From positions 62,001-126,000 of the forward strand of contig JAXLVB010000001.1 in assembly GCA_046329195.1 (NCBI GenBank): a DNA stretch of 64,000 bases. The letters run 5' to 3'. Positions 18,007-25,779 of the stretch are shown here, piece by piece. The notes beneath the pieces are model-generated. The model was not told the DNA's origin. It saw nothing but the letters and a program-made list of their open reading frames with translations, and did not search any database. The first letter of the stretch is position 1. The number at the start of each line of letters is the position of its first letter. Source of the stretch: JAXLVB01 sp046329195 (GTDB lineage Bacteria > Bacteroidota > Bacteroidia > Cytophagales > Spirosomataceae). A program made the translations under genes and the position numbers.

Positions 18007-20394
18007 ATGAAAAACATTCTCATGTTTGTCTTGGTCATCCTATGCGTAAAAAATAGTTTTGGCCAATCAAAAAAGGTTCACCCCTATCTTTTTTATACGC
18101 CTGAGCGCATCACCATCACCAAAGAACGCATCCAAACCGATACTTCTCTGGCCAAAGCTTGGCAAAATATGCGCTCACAAGCTGATAAATCGCTCGAAGG
18201 GAAAGGGGGAAATTTGGAAAACCTGACTTTGGTTTATTGCATGACAGGCGACACCAAATACGCCGAACGTGCCAAGCTTTTGCTGCTCGACTGGGTAAAT
18301 CGTCCTCAGTGGGACGGGATGGACGACCGCACTCCACGGTGGAACTCTGGCCTTGGAACTGCCCGTGGCTGTTTTCAAACTGCTATTGCTTTCGATGGTA
18401 TTTACAATTACTTCACTCCTTCCGAACGAAAAGAAATCGCTAATAAAATTATCAAACTGGGGATTGAACCTGCCATAAAAGATTGGTTATCAGAAGATAG
18501 CCGCATTCATACTCTCAACTCAATGGGGCATAATTGGTGGTCGGCGGTGGTATTTCAAGCGGGGATAGCTTCCATGGCCGTACTGAACGAAGAGCCCCAA
18601 GCCAAAACTTGGGCCGAGGAAATAATGCGAGCGTCCAAAGAATGGTTTGCGTTTCAGGGAAGTGTGTTGGAGAATAAGCCCTCCAATTTTGACGGTAACG
18701 GAGGCTTTTACGAAAGTGTGAGTTATGCCAACTTTGGGGTTTCAGAATACCTTACGTTTCGCTTGGCGTGGACCAACCTTTTCGGGAAGATGGCCATGCC
18801 CTATGACGAAACTCTGCAAAAAACAGTCGATTGGTTTATTCATGCTTCTTATCCCACGTCAAAGCACCGAATGATGTCGCTCAATTTTGGTGATTCAAAC
18901 GACCATGCCAACGGAGAACGTCCCGCCAAATTGATGTTGGCGCTGGGAATGGGGAATCCCCATTATTATTGGTATTTACAACAAATCGGCAACAGCGAAG
19001 GGCGAGAAGACATGAATCTTGCTACTCCGTTGGGGCTGCTGTACCATCCAATAGAATTAGGAATTAAGAATGATGAATTAGGAAAAAGGAATACAAATTC
19101 GACACTCGGCATTCAAAACTCGACTCTTTCTAACCCTCTTCCCACGGCGGCTATTTACAAAGATATGGGCTGGGGAATGTTGCGCTCGTCTTGGGAGAAA
19201 GATGCGACGATGTTGGGGGTAAAATCGGGTTATACTTGGAATCATGCGCACGCCGATGCAGGTTCGTTTGTGTTGTACCACAACGGCCAGTATTTACTCA
19301 TCGACGGCGGTGATGTCAGTTATGGTTTACCTGAGTACAGTTCATATTTTGTACGGAGTGAAGCTCACAACGTTATGTTGTTTAATGGAAAAGCGCAAGA
19401 CCCACAAGACCAATATCATGCCGTAAAAACGTCAGGTAGTCTGCATCATTTGATTAATGGTGGCTCACTCAAATACCTCATGGCTGATGCAACAGGGCCG
19501 ACTTCCCGCTATTTTTTGCGGAATTACCGTCATTTTTTGTGGCTTGACAAAGTAATTTTGGTAGTAGATGACGTAAAAACGTACGAAGCAGGCAAGTTTG
19601 AGTTTTTGTTACATTACCAAAACGAAGCCAAGAAAAAAGGCCCCGACCTCGAAATTAGCCAAGAAGAGGCATCAATTTTGTTTCGGCCGCTTTATCCTGA
19701 AACATTGCCATTAGGGTATCCGCACGATTTTCCCGAAAAAATGAAGTTGGAAGAACGATGGGGAATCAAAGACCGTGACGTCAAAACGAAAATCCCTTAT
19801 TACGCCATTTCACCCGCTGAAAACTCACGACAAACAAAATTTTGGAACGCTATTATATTGTTGGATAACACCAATAAGGCCGTTGAAACTTTTGTTGGTT
19901 CATCGGGCGCTAATGGAGCCGCAGGGCGTACCAATTTGCCCGTAATCGAAAAAATAAGCGGGGATAATTGGCAGGGAGTACGGATTACCCAAAACGGAAC
20001 GATAACCGAAGTTTATCTCAATTTGCTCGCTGATGGCCGCCTTATGCACCGCAACGCCAATGCAATCATCAATGGTTGGGAAACCGACGCCTATTTAACC
20101 GCCGTGACTTTCCCCGAAAAAGCCGACCGCTCAAATCCCGATAATTTGACCTCTTTTTTTGTCAGCAATGGAAGTTATTTGCGCAAAGACGGTAAAACTT
20201 TTTTGCATTCGCTTTCCAAGGTGTTTATGAATGCTGATTATTCTAAGAAACAATTGAAAGTTGAAGTGGATGGTCAACCGTTGATGCGTATTTCACTGCG
20301 GGCTACCGAAAAACCAAACGCAATGATTATCAACGACAAAACGATAGCATCTGCATGGAAAGATGGTAAGGTAACGATTGACGTGGAAAAGTAG
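18007..20394 (+). CDS. Heparinase II/III-family polysaccharide lyase, with a repeat-derived in-frame insertion
   Basis: The 795-residue protein has a signal peptide ending near FGQ (residue 20) and an alpha/alpha-toroid domain (~60-340, including NSMGHNWWSAVVFQAGIAS and NFDGNGGFYESVSYANFG). A C-terminal beta-sandwich carries the heparinase II/III signature HAHADAGSFVLYHNGQYLLI near 415. These lyases cleave uronic-acid polysaccharides by beta-elimination, producing the unsaturated ends that GH88 removes. The natural polymer could be a glucuronan, glycosaminoglycan-like or pectic glycan; the sequence does not say. Residues ~350-377 (LGIKNDELGKRNTNSTLGIQ region) come from a small palindromic repeat inserted without breaking the frame, between the two domains. 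Confidence 0.88.
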   Translation: MKNILMFVLVILCVKNSFGQSKKVHPYLFYTPERITITKERIQTDTSLAKAWQNMRSQADKSLEGKGGNLENLTLVYCMTGDTKYAERAKLLLLDWVNRPQWDGMDDRTPRWNSGLGTARGCFQTAIAFDGIYNYFTPSERKEIANKIIKLGIEPAIKDWLSEDSRIHTLNSMGHNWWSAVVFQAGIASMAVLNEEPQAKTWAEEIMRASKEWFAFQGSVLENKPSNFDGNGGFYESVSYANFGVSEYLTFRLAWTNLFGKMAMPYDETLQKTVDWFIHASYPTSKHRMMSLNFGDSNDHANGERPAKLMLALGMGNPHYYWYLQQIGNSEGREDMNLATPLGLLYHPIELGIKNDELGKRNTNSTLGIQNSTLSNPLPTAAIYKDMGWGMLRSSWEKDATMLGVKSGYTWNHAHADAGSFVLYHNGQYLLIDGGDVSYGLPEYSSYFVRSEAHNVMLFNGKAQDPQDQYHAVKTSGSLHHLINGGSLKYLMADATGPTSRYFLRNYRHFLWLDKVILVVDDVKTYEAGKFEFLLHYQNEAKKKGPDLEISQEEASILFRPLYPETLPLGYPHDFPEKMKLEERWGIKDRDVKTKIPYYAISPAENSRQTKFWNAIILLDNTNKAVETFVGSSGANGAAGRTNLPVIEKISGDNWQGVRITQNGTITEVYLNLLADGRLMHRNANAIINGWETDAYLTAVTFPEKADRSNPDNLTSFFVSNGSYLRKDGKTFLHSLSKVFMNADYSKKQLKVEVDGQPLMRISLRATEKPNAMIINDKTIASAWKDGKVTIDVEK
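19053..19130 (+). repeat. Small repeat inserted in frame in the lyase gene
   Basis: This AT-rich stretch (TTAGGAATTAAGAATGATGA, then AAATTCGACACTCGGCATTC) has the composition of Bacteroidota intergenic repeats and lacks coding character. It contributes about 26 codons between the toroid and sandwich domains without a stop. Confidence 0.55.
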
Positions 20395-20437
20395 ATTTTC
20401 AGGTAATCGCTTATGTGGGAATAAAGCTCCTGTAATA

Positions 20438-20857
20438 TCACAAAAAATCCATTAATCCCAATTGGAACAGCACTTTACGTTCTATGATTCTATCTGGGTG
20501 ATTGATAGCAAAAATTTTGAGTGTGGCATTGCCTATATCGGTTTTTCCGATGATTAACCCTGATGTTTGTAATTCAAAATGATAAGACCAATCATCAATT
20601 CGAGGGTGAAAAAATCTTACAAAGTCAAAATTTTTTCCAAGATATGTTCCCAAATCGGTGCCTTTGTAACGATTGCAGTCAGGACAAGCATATGCAAAAT
20701 TCCCAAGTTCATCTTCACCTCCATGTTTACGGCTGATGATATGGTCAACTTGGAATCCATAATATGAATCCGTATCAGGAATACGGCAGTACTCACAACG
20801 ATGCTCAGCTCGTTCAATAATTTTATTTCGGATAGCACGAGATATTTTCTGACTCAT
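20438..20857 (-). CDS. HNH endonuclease
   Basis: The 139-residue protein is a compact HNH nuclease. CEYCRIPD near residue 18 and CPDCNRYKG near 58 are the two zinc-binding CxxC knuckles, and QVDHIISRKHGGEDELGNFAYACP carries the catalytic H-N-H core. It overlaps the stop of the upstream 79-codon gene by 4 bp, so the two are co-translated. Pairs of this type (a small ~80-residue protein plus HNH protein) recur in Bacteroidota and cyanobacteria and may act as a toxin-antitoxin or defence module; that role is inference. Confidence 0.88.
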   Translation of the reverse strand: MSQKISRAIRNKIIERAEHRCEYCRIPDTDSYYGFQVDHIISRKHGGEDELGNFAYACPDCNRYKGTDLGTYLGKNFDFVRFFHPRIDDWSYHFELQTSGLIIGKTDIGNATLKIFAINHPDRIIERKVLFQLGLMDFL

Positions 20858-21093
20858 ACACCACTCAAGCGCTGACGTGCATGGGCCTTAGCAAGCCTTA
20901 TCAATCGTTCCAAAACAAGAAAATGGTCAAGTTCATCTTTTTCGGTAGCTGTTAATGCTGACTCTTTTTCCTTTTCAATCAAGGCCTGTACACGCTCTTG
21001 AGCTTCAAGGGGTGCTTTTAGTTCAAGGATTTTAGTAGGATTCATGTTGGCAATAAAATTAGCCACATCATCATAAAGGGTTTGAACCGTCAT
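20854..21093 (-). CDS. Small partner protein of the HNH nuclease
   Basis: A 79-residue, highly charged, helical protein (MTVQTLYDDVANFIANMNPT start; KILELKAPLEAQERVQALIE; EKDELDHFLVLERLIRLAKA). I chose ATG 21093 because a consensus -7 box lies just upstream at 21111-21118; the longer frame to 21177 would run through that promoter. No domain is recognised with certainty. Its size, its position before the HNH gene and the 4-bp overlap suggest an antitoxin- or adaptor-like role, which is unproven. Confidence 0.75.
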   Translation of the reverse strand: MTVQTLYDDVANFIANMNPTKILELKAPLEAQERVQALIEKEKESALTATEKDELDHFLVLERLIRLAKAHARQRLSGV

Positions 21094-21110
21094 GGTAGCG
21101 CTTTTTTTAA

Positions 21111-21118
21111 CAAATATA
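21111..21118 (-). promoter_or_regulatory. Bacteroidota -7 box for the HNH pair
   Basis: TATATTTG on the minus strand matches TAnnTTTG exactly and lies 17 bp before the ATG at 21093. A clear -33 box is not visible. Confidence 0.45.
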
Positions 21119-21142
21119 ACCGATTTCTCTGCTAAAATAAAT

Positions 21143-22729
21143 ATGTATATGCGAATCATCTCCCTATATCTTATCACACTTTTATTAAAAACGACCCTTT
21201 ACGCCCAAGTTTGGCAATGGTCGGTGAAAGTGGATGGATACAAGCATCCTGAGATAAACAATAACCCCACGGCTTTTCTCTGGATTCCTGAAAATTGCAA
21301 AAAAGTAAAGGGCGTAGTGTGGGGAATGCACAATATGATAGAAGAAGGAATATTAGAAAACGCTAAATTCCGCCAGTCAATGGGCGAAATTGGGTTTGCT
21401 ACGATTTGGGTAACGCCAGGCTTGGACATGGTTTTCGACTTCAATAAAGGGGCAGTCGAAGGCTTCGAAAACATGATGAAGCAATTGGCCGACATGTCTG
21501 GCTATACAGAGTTGACCACGGCTCCCACCGTTCCTATCGGCCATTCTGCCCATGCTTCCTTTCCTTGGAATTTTGGCGCTTGGAATCCCGCACGAACCTT
21601 GGCGATTGTATCCATAAAAGGCGATTCTCCCCTCACCCATCTTACAGGAAGTGGCAAACCCAATCCCGATTGGGGTAATCGGACGGTGGAAGGAATCCCA
21701 GGTTTGTTTATTATGAGCGAAGTAGAATGGTGGGAAGACCGTATTCAGCCTGGTTTTAATTACGTAAAAAAACACCCTAAAACCCCCATTACCTTTTTTG
21801 CAGACGCAGGTCACGGCCACTTTGACTATAACCAACGAATGGTTGATTATATCACATTTTTTATCAAAAAAGCGGCCAACTATCGCCTTTCCAAAAACGG
21901 TCTTCGTTTCATTGACCCACAGCAAGGGTGGCTTATCGACCGCTGGCGACCCAATGCCCCTCCAACTGCAAAACCTGCCCCGTATTCTCAATTCAGTGGC
22001 GATAAAAGCGTGGCTTCGTGGTGTTTTGATAAAGAAATGGCGCAAGCCACCGAAGCCTATTATACTCATCCACGGGGAAAGAACAATCAATTCATAGGGT
22101 TTATCCAAAACGCAGATACCCTAAAACCGTCCAAATCGCATGGGCAATTCAGCCTTACATTTAAACCCGCAAACGATGGCATCACCTTTTACTTAAAACC
22201 TTTTTTTAGCGATACTTCTAAGATAAACCCCGCTTCACAGCATGCGACGTCTTTCTTGACCATCGACCGCATTTGTGGTCCTGTCAAGAAAATCAATGAT
22301 ACCACCTTTCAACTTTCTTTTTACCGAATGGGCTTTGACAACCCTAAACGAAGTAATGCCATTTGGCTCTTAGCCCACAATGAAGGTGACGACCTTTTCA
22401 AATCGGTGATTCAGCAGATTGAACTCAAATTTCCAATAAAAAACACCCAAGGCACCTCTCAAAAAATTGATTTTGAAGCCATTCCCGACCTATCCAAAAC
22501 ACAAAAATCAATTGCACTGAACGCCAACAGTTCCGCCAACCTACCTGTTCATTTTTACGTAAAAGAAGGCTCCGCTTTTATTTTAGGAGAACAACTGATG
22601 TTTACTAAGATTCCCCCTAAAACAAAATACCCCGTCAAAATCACTGTCGTAGCGTGGCAATACGGTCTAATGGGTAAAATTCAATCGGCAGAACCTGTTG
22701 AACAGTCCTTCTTTCTCCATCGCCATTAA
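21143..22729 (+). CDS. Secreted alpha/beta-hydrolase-like protein with C-terminal beta domain, function unknown
   Basis: About 528 residues starting at ATG 21143 (or 21149, two codons later), giving a signal peptide MRIISLYLITLLLKTTLYAQ. The N-terminal ~270 residues look like an alpha/beta hydrolase. A nucleophile elbow-like GHSAHASFPW sits near 143, and FFADAGHGHFDYN near 232 supplies a His in the expected late position. The rest is a beta-rich region without a recognised domain. A secreted esterase removing acyl groups from the PUL1 glycan is plausible, since PUL1 ends only 750 bp upstream, but the HNH pair intervenes. The gene starts 49 bp from the divergent small HNH partner. Confidence 0.7.
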   Translation: MYMRIISLYLITLLLKTTLYAQVWQWSVKVDGYKHPEINNNPTAFLWIPENCKKVKGVVWGMHNMIEEGILENAKFRQSMGEIGFATIWVTPGLDMVFDFNKGAVEGFENMMKQLADMSGYTELTTAPTVPIGHSAHASFPWNFGAWNPARTLAIVSIKGDSPLTHLTGSGKPNPDWGNRTVEGIPGLFIMSEVEWWEDRIQPGFNYVKKHPKTPITFFADAGHGHFDYNQRMVDYITFFIKKAANYRLSKNGLRFIDPQQGWLIDRWRPNAPPTAKPAPYSQFSGDKSVASWCFDKEMAQATEAYYTHPRGKNNQFIGFIQNADTLKPSKSHGQFSLTFKPANDGITFYLKPFFSDTSKINPASQHATSFLTIDRICGPVKKINDTTFQLSFYRMGFDNPKRSNAIWLLAHNEGDDLFKSVIQQIELKFPIKNTQGTSQKIDFEAIPDLSKTQKSIALNANSSANLPVHFYVKEGSAFILGEQLMFTKIPPKTKYPVKITVVAWQYGLMGKIQSAEPVEQSFFLHRH

Positions 22730-22758
22730 TTCTTATTTTAAGGCTTTAAAAATATTTC

Positions 22759-22786
22759 AACAATAGTTGATATGTCAACTATTGTT
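22759..22786. promoter_or_regulatory. Probable MarR operator (perfect palindrome)
   Basis: AACAATAGTTGA and TCAACTATTGTT are perfect 12-base inverted arms around a 4-base centre (TATG). The site lies 6 bp upstream of the -7 box and 33 bp before the MarR start, so bound regulator would block the promoter. Confidence 0.8.
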
Positions 22787-22792
22787 TTTATA

Positions 22793-22800
22793 TATATTTG
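22793..22800 (+). promoter_or_regulatory. -7 box of the marR-hmgA-fahA operon
   Basis: TATATTTG fits TAnnTTTG exactly. A TTG at 22767-22769 inside the operator could serve as the -33 element, though the spacing (23 bp) is slightly long. Confidence 0.6.
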
Positions 22801-22819
22801 CTACAACAATTTAAAACCA

Positions 22820-23260
22820 ATGGAGAAATTATCAACCTCCTTTTTCTACAATTTAGAAAAAACCGTCAAAATCTATCGTCAGTTTTTTCAAAACCAATTC
22901 AAAATCAACGGGTTTGACATTACCCTTGACCAATGGCTGATTTTACATACAGTTGCCGAATATCCCGATTGTACCCAAAATGACATCGCCGAAAAAGTCT
23001 TCAAAGACAAAGCTTCGGTGACTCGGATTATTGAATTATTGGTTCAAAATGGTTTTTTGGAGCGAGCCATTCATCCCACCAATCGGCGGATGTTTCAACT
23101 CACCATTACCGAAAAAGGGCTTGAAACCATCGAAAAATTGACGGAATTAGTACCCCAAATTCGTCAAAAAGCCCTTGAAGGAATTGAGCCAGCGTCGGTT
23201 TCAGCAGCCCAACAAATGCTGGCCCTGATTGTTCAGAATTGTATTCCAACTTCATCATAA
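22820..23260 (+). CDS. MarR-family transcriptional regulator of homogentisate catabolism
   Basis: The 146-residue protein is a winged-helix MarR regulator: DITLDQWLILHTVAEYPDCTQ, then the recognition helix region NDIAEKVFKDKASVTRIIELL and wing GFLERAIHPTNRRMFQLTITEKG. ATG 22820 is preferred; a start at 22772 would lie inside the operator and upstream of the -7 box. It should be an autorepressor acting at the palindrome 22759-22786. It is likely released by an aromatic acid such as homogentisate, given that hmgA begins 1 bp after its stop. Confidence 0.92.
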   Translation: MEKLSTSFFYNLEKTVKIYRQFFQNQFKINGFDITLDQWLILHTVAEYPDCTQNDIAEKVFKDKASVTRIIELLVQNGFLERAIHPTNRRMFQLTITEKGLETIEKLTELVPQIRQKALEGIEPASVSAAQQMLALIVQNCIPTSS

Positions 23261-23261
23261 C

Positions 23262-24422
23262 ATGCCTATTTACCACAAACTTGGAAAAATTCCTCCCAAA
23301 CGGCATACGCAGTTTCGTAAGCCCGACGGTGGGTTGTACTACGAACAGTTGTTTGGCACCATCGGTTTTGATGGGATGTCGGCGCTGATGTACCACGTGC
23401 ATCGCCCCACGATGATTCGTGACGTACTATCTGAAACGGACGTTACTCCCAACATTGCCGTTCCAAAAAGTATTAAGCCTCGTTTGCTTAAAGGCTTCGA
23501 ACTCACCCCCGAAGATGATTTTTTAGCAAGTCGAAAGGTGTTATTGGCCAACGCCGATATTCACATTGGTTTAGCAGCTCCACGTCAGTCGTTGCGTTCG
23601 TATTTTTACAAAAATGCTGATGCCGATGAGTTAATTTTTATCCACCAAGGAAAGGGGACTCTACGGACGCAGCTTGGTAACATTCCATTTGAATACGGCG
23701 ACTATTTGGTCATTCCGAGAGGCATGATTTACCAGATTGATTTTGATGGCACTGAAAATCGGATTTTGTTTGCCGAATCGTTTCACCCCATTTATACCCC
23801 CAAACGATACCGAAATTGGTTTGGTCAATTGCTTGAACATTCGCCTTTTTGCGAGCGGGATTACAAACTCCCCCAAGACCTCGAAACGCACGACGAAAAG
23901 GGCGATTTTATTGTAAAAATCAAAAAGCAGGGCGTTTTGTACGAACTCCTCTACCCCACGCACCCGTTTGACGTGGTCGGTTGGGATGGGTACAATTTCC
24001 CTTATGGCTTTTCGATTCACAATTTTGAACCAATCACGGGGCGCATCCATCAACCACCGCCAGTACACCAAACGTTTGAGACGAAGGCGTTTGTGGTTTG
24101 TTCGTTTTGCCCACGTCTGTACGACTACCATCCGCAGGCCATTCCTGCTCCCTACAACCATTCCAACATTGATTCAGACGAAATGCTGTATTACGTTGAT
24201 GGCGATTTTATGAGTCGGAATAACATTGAAAAAGGGCACATTACGCTGCACCCAGGAGGCATTCCGCACGGGCCAGCGCCAGGAGCCTACGAACGCAGCA
24301 TTGGTAAAACTTCGACCGAAGAATTGGCCGTGATGATTGATACATTCCGCCCCCTTGCGCTTACGGAAGAGGCGTTGAAGTTGGATGATGGAAAGTATTT
24401 TAAGAGTTGGATTGATGCTTAA
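23262..24422 (+). CDS. hmgA: Homogentisate 1,2-dioxygenase
   Basis: The 386-residue cupin-type enzyme opens the ring of homogentisate to maleylacetoacetate with Fe(II) and O2, in tyrosine/phenylalanine breakdown. YKNADADELIFIHQGKGTLR near 115 is the N-terminal cupin. GWDGYNFPYGFSIHNFEPITGRIHQPPPVHQTF near 240-275 and HPGGIPHGPAPGAYERSIG near 330-350 contribute the iron ligands and the family signature. The start at 23262 follows the MarR stop by one base; an upstream in-frame ATG at 23229 lies inside marR and is rejected. Length is normal for the bacterial short form. Confidence 0.95.
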   Translation: MPIYHKLGKIPPKRHTQFRKPDGGLYYEQLFGTIGFDGMSALMYHVHRPTMIRDVLSETDVTPNIAVPKSIKPRLLKGFELTPEDDFLASRKVLLANADIHIGLAAPRQSLRSYFYKNADADELIFIHQGKGTLRTQLGNIPFEYGDYLVIPRGMIYQIDFDGTENRILFAESFHPIYTPKRYRNWFGQLLEHSPFCERDYKLPQDLETHDEKGDFIVKIKKQGVLYELLYPTHPFDVVGWDGYNFPYGFSIHNFEPITGRIHQPPPVHQTFETKAFVVCSFCPRLYDYHPQAIPAPYNHSNIDSDEMLYYVDGDFMSRNNIEKGHITLHPGGIPHGPAPGAYERSIGKTSTEELAVMIDTFRPLALTEEALKLDDGKYFKSWIDA

Positions 24423-24427
24423 ATGAC

Positions 24428-24507
24428 CAGACACAGAGGTTCTTAGCGTTTGACACAGCGTACCACTGAGTAAAACTCTGTGAGCCTCCGTGAAATACTC
24501 CGTGTCC
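24428..24507 (+). repeat. Imperfect palindromic repeat between hmgA and fahA
   Basis: The left end GACACAGAG pairs with the right end CTCCGTGTC (one mismatch), and CTCTGTGAGCCTCCGTGAAA inside repeats the theme. This cacagag/ctctgtg style of hairpin resembles dispersed Bacteroidota repeats. It lies within the operon and may modulate fahA expression. Confidence 0.5.
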
Positions 24508-24524
24508 CACAAAATTTCAGGAAT

Positions 24525-25718
24525 ATGTTTACCCTCGATACTACCCCTTTTGGCATTTTCTCGATTAAAAATCGCCGTAAAAAAGTAGCAACTATTATTG
24601 GAAATCAGGTAGTTGATTTATCAGAATTAGCTCATTTGGGTTACTTCGATGGCTTTAAAATCCCAAAAAGAGTTTTTACGAACGACTACCTCAATGATTT
24701 CATTTCATTGGGTAAAACAAAAACCAATGCCGTTCGAGCTGAACTTCAAAAACTTTTAGCACAACCTACTCAGTTCCCAGAATCCGTCTTTCACACAGTG
24801 ACTGACGTGCAGCTTCATTTACCCGTCAGGATTGGAGATTATACCGATTTTTATTCCTCTGAGCAGCACGCCACCAACGTAGGCATGATGTTTCGTGACC
24901 CCGACAAAGCGTTGTTGCCTAATTGGAAGCACCTTCCTGTGGCCTATCACGGGCGTGCCAGTTCGATTTTTGTTTCGGGTACTAATTTTCATCGTCCTAA
25001 AGGGCAACTTTGTGCCGATGAAACCCAACCTCCCGTCTTTTCGCCCTCAAAACGCCTCGACATTGAACTCGAAATGGCCACGGTCATTGGCAAAACCAAT
25101 CCGATTGGATACACCATTGAAGTGGACAAAGCTGAAGATTATATCTTTGGATTTCAGCTATTTAACGACTGGTCTGCCCGTGACATTCAAAAATGGGAGT
25201 ACGTACCACTTGGGCCTTTTTTGGCCAAAAACTTCTTTTCGTCAGTATCACCTTGGGTCGTGCCGATTGAAGCGTTGGCTCCCTTCCAAGTAGCTGGCGA
25301 AGAACAAACTCCTACGGTTTTGCCCTACCTTCAAGAAAAAAACAGGCACTTTTTCGACGTAGAATTAGAAGTAGTTTTACAAACGGCTTCGGGCACTGAA
25401 ATCAAACTTTGCCATTCTAACTTTAAACATTTGTACTGGACAGTCGCCCAACAAATTGCCCATCATACCGTGAATGGGTGTAATTTAAACGTAGGGGATT
25501 TACTGGCATCGGGTACCATTTCAGGAAAGGAGCCCGACAGTTTTGGCTCATTATTAGAACTAACATGGGGAGGTAAAAAACCGATTATGTTACCCGACGG
25601 TACTGAACGACGCTTTTTAGAAGATTTTGATACCGTTATCATTCGGGGTTATGCCGAAAAAGAGGGAGTACGAGTTGATTTTGGAGAAGTGAGGAATACG
25701 GTGTTACCTGCTATTTAA
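24525..25718 (+). CDS. fahA: Fumarylacetoacetase
   Basis: The 397-residue enzyme splits fumarylacetoacetate into fumarate and acetoacetate, the last step after hmgA. It has the FAH N-terminal SH3-like domain (FGIFSIKNRRKKVATIIGNQ) and the catalytic domain with DYTDFYSSEQHATNVGMMFR (His/Asp of the active site), LPVAYHGRASSI, LDIELEMATVIGK, FNDWSARDIQKWEYVPLGPF and the C-terminal ASGTISGKEPDSFGSLLELT. ATG 24525 is the natural start; the longer frame from 24480 is part of the repeat. No maleylacetoacetate isomerase gene is present here. Confidence 0.96.
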   Translation: MFTLDTTPFGIFSIKNRRKKVATIIGNQVVDLSELAHLGYFDGFKIPKRVFTNDYLNDFISLGKTKTNAVRAELQKLLAQPTQFPESVFHTVTDVQLHLPVRIGDYTDFYSSEQHATNVGMMFRDPDKALLPNWKHLPVAYHGRASSIFVSGTNFHRPKGQLCADETQPPVFSPSKRLDIELEMATVIGKTNPIGYTIEVDKAEDYIFGFQLFNDWSARDIQKWEYVPLGPFLAKNFFSSVSPWVVPIEALAPFQVAGEEQTPTVLPYLQEKNRHFFDVELEVVLQTASGTEIKLCHSNFKHLYWTVAQQIAHHTVNGCNLNVGDLLASGTISGKEPDSFGSLLELTWGGKKPIMLPDGTERRFLEDFDTVIIRGYAEKEGVRVDFGEVRNTVLPAI

Positions 25719-25726
25719 TTCAAAAT

Positions 25727-25775
25727 AAGTACTTCCAAGTTTTGGAAACGGAGATACCCCGTCTTGGAAGTACTT
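25727..25775. terminator. Bidirectional hairpin between converging fahA and the nucleoside-hydrolase-like array
   Basis: AAGTACTTCCAAG and CTTGGAAGTACTT are perfect 13-base arms enclosing 23 bases, located in the 61-bp gap between two converging genes. It can serve as a terminator in both directions. Confidence 0.7.
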
Positions 25776-25779
25776 ATGA

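Noticed and set aside
21377..22108. Long antisense open frame (243 codons) inside the alpha/beta hydrolase gene
   Set aside because: It is a shadow of the plus-strand gene, which has a signal peptide and hydrolase motifs; the antisense product shows none.
23661..24161. Antisense 166-codon frame within hmgA
   Set aside because: hmgA is an unmistakable enzyme on the plus strand, and the antisense frame has no family features.
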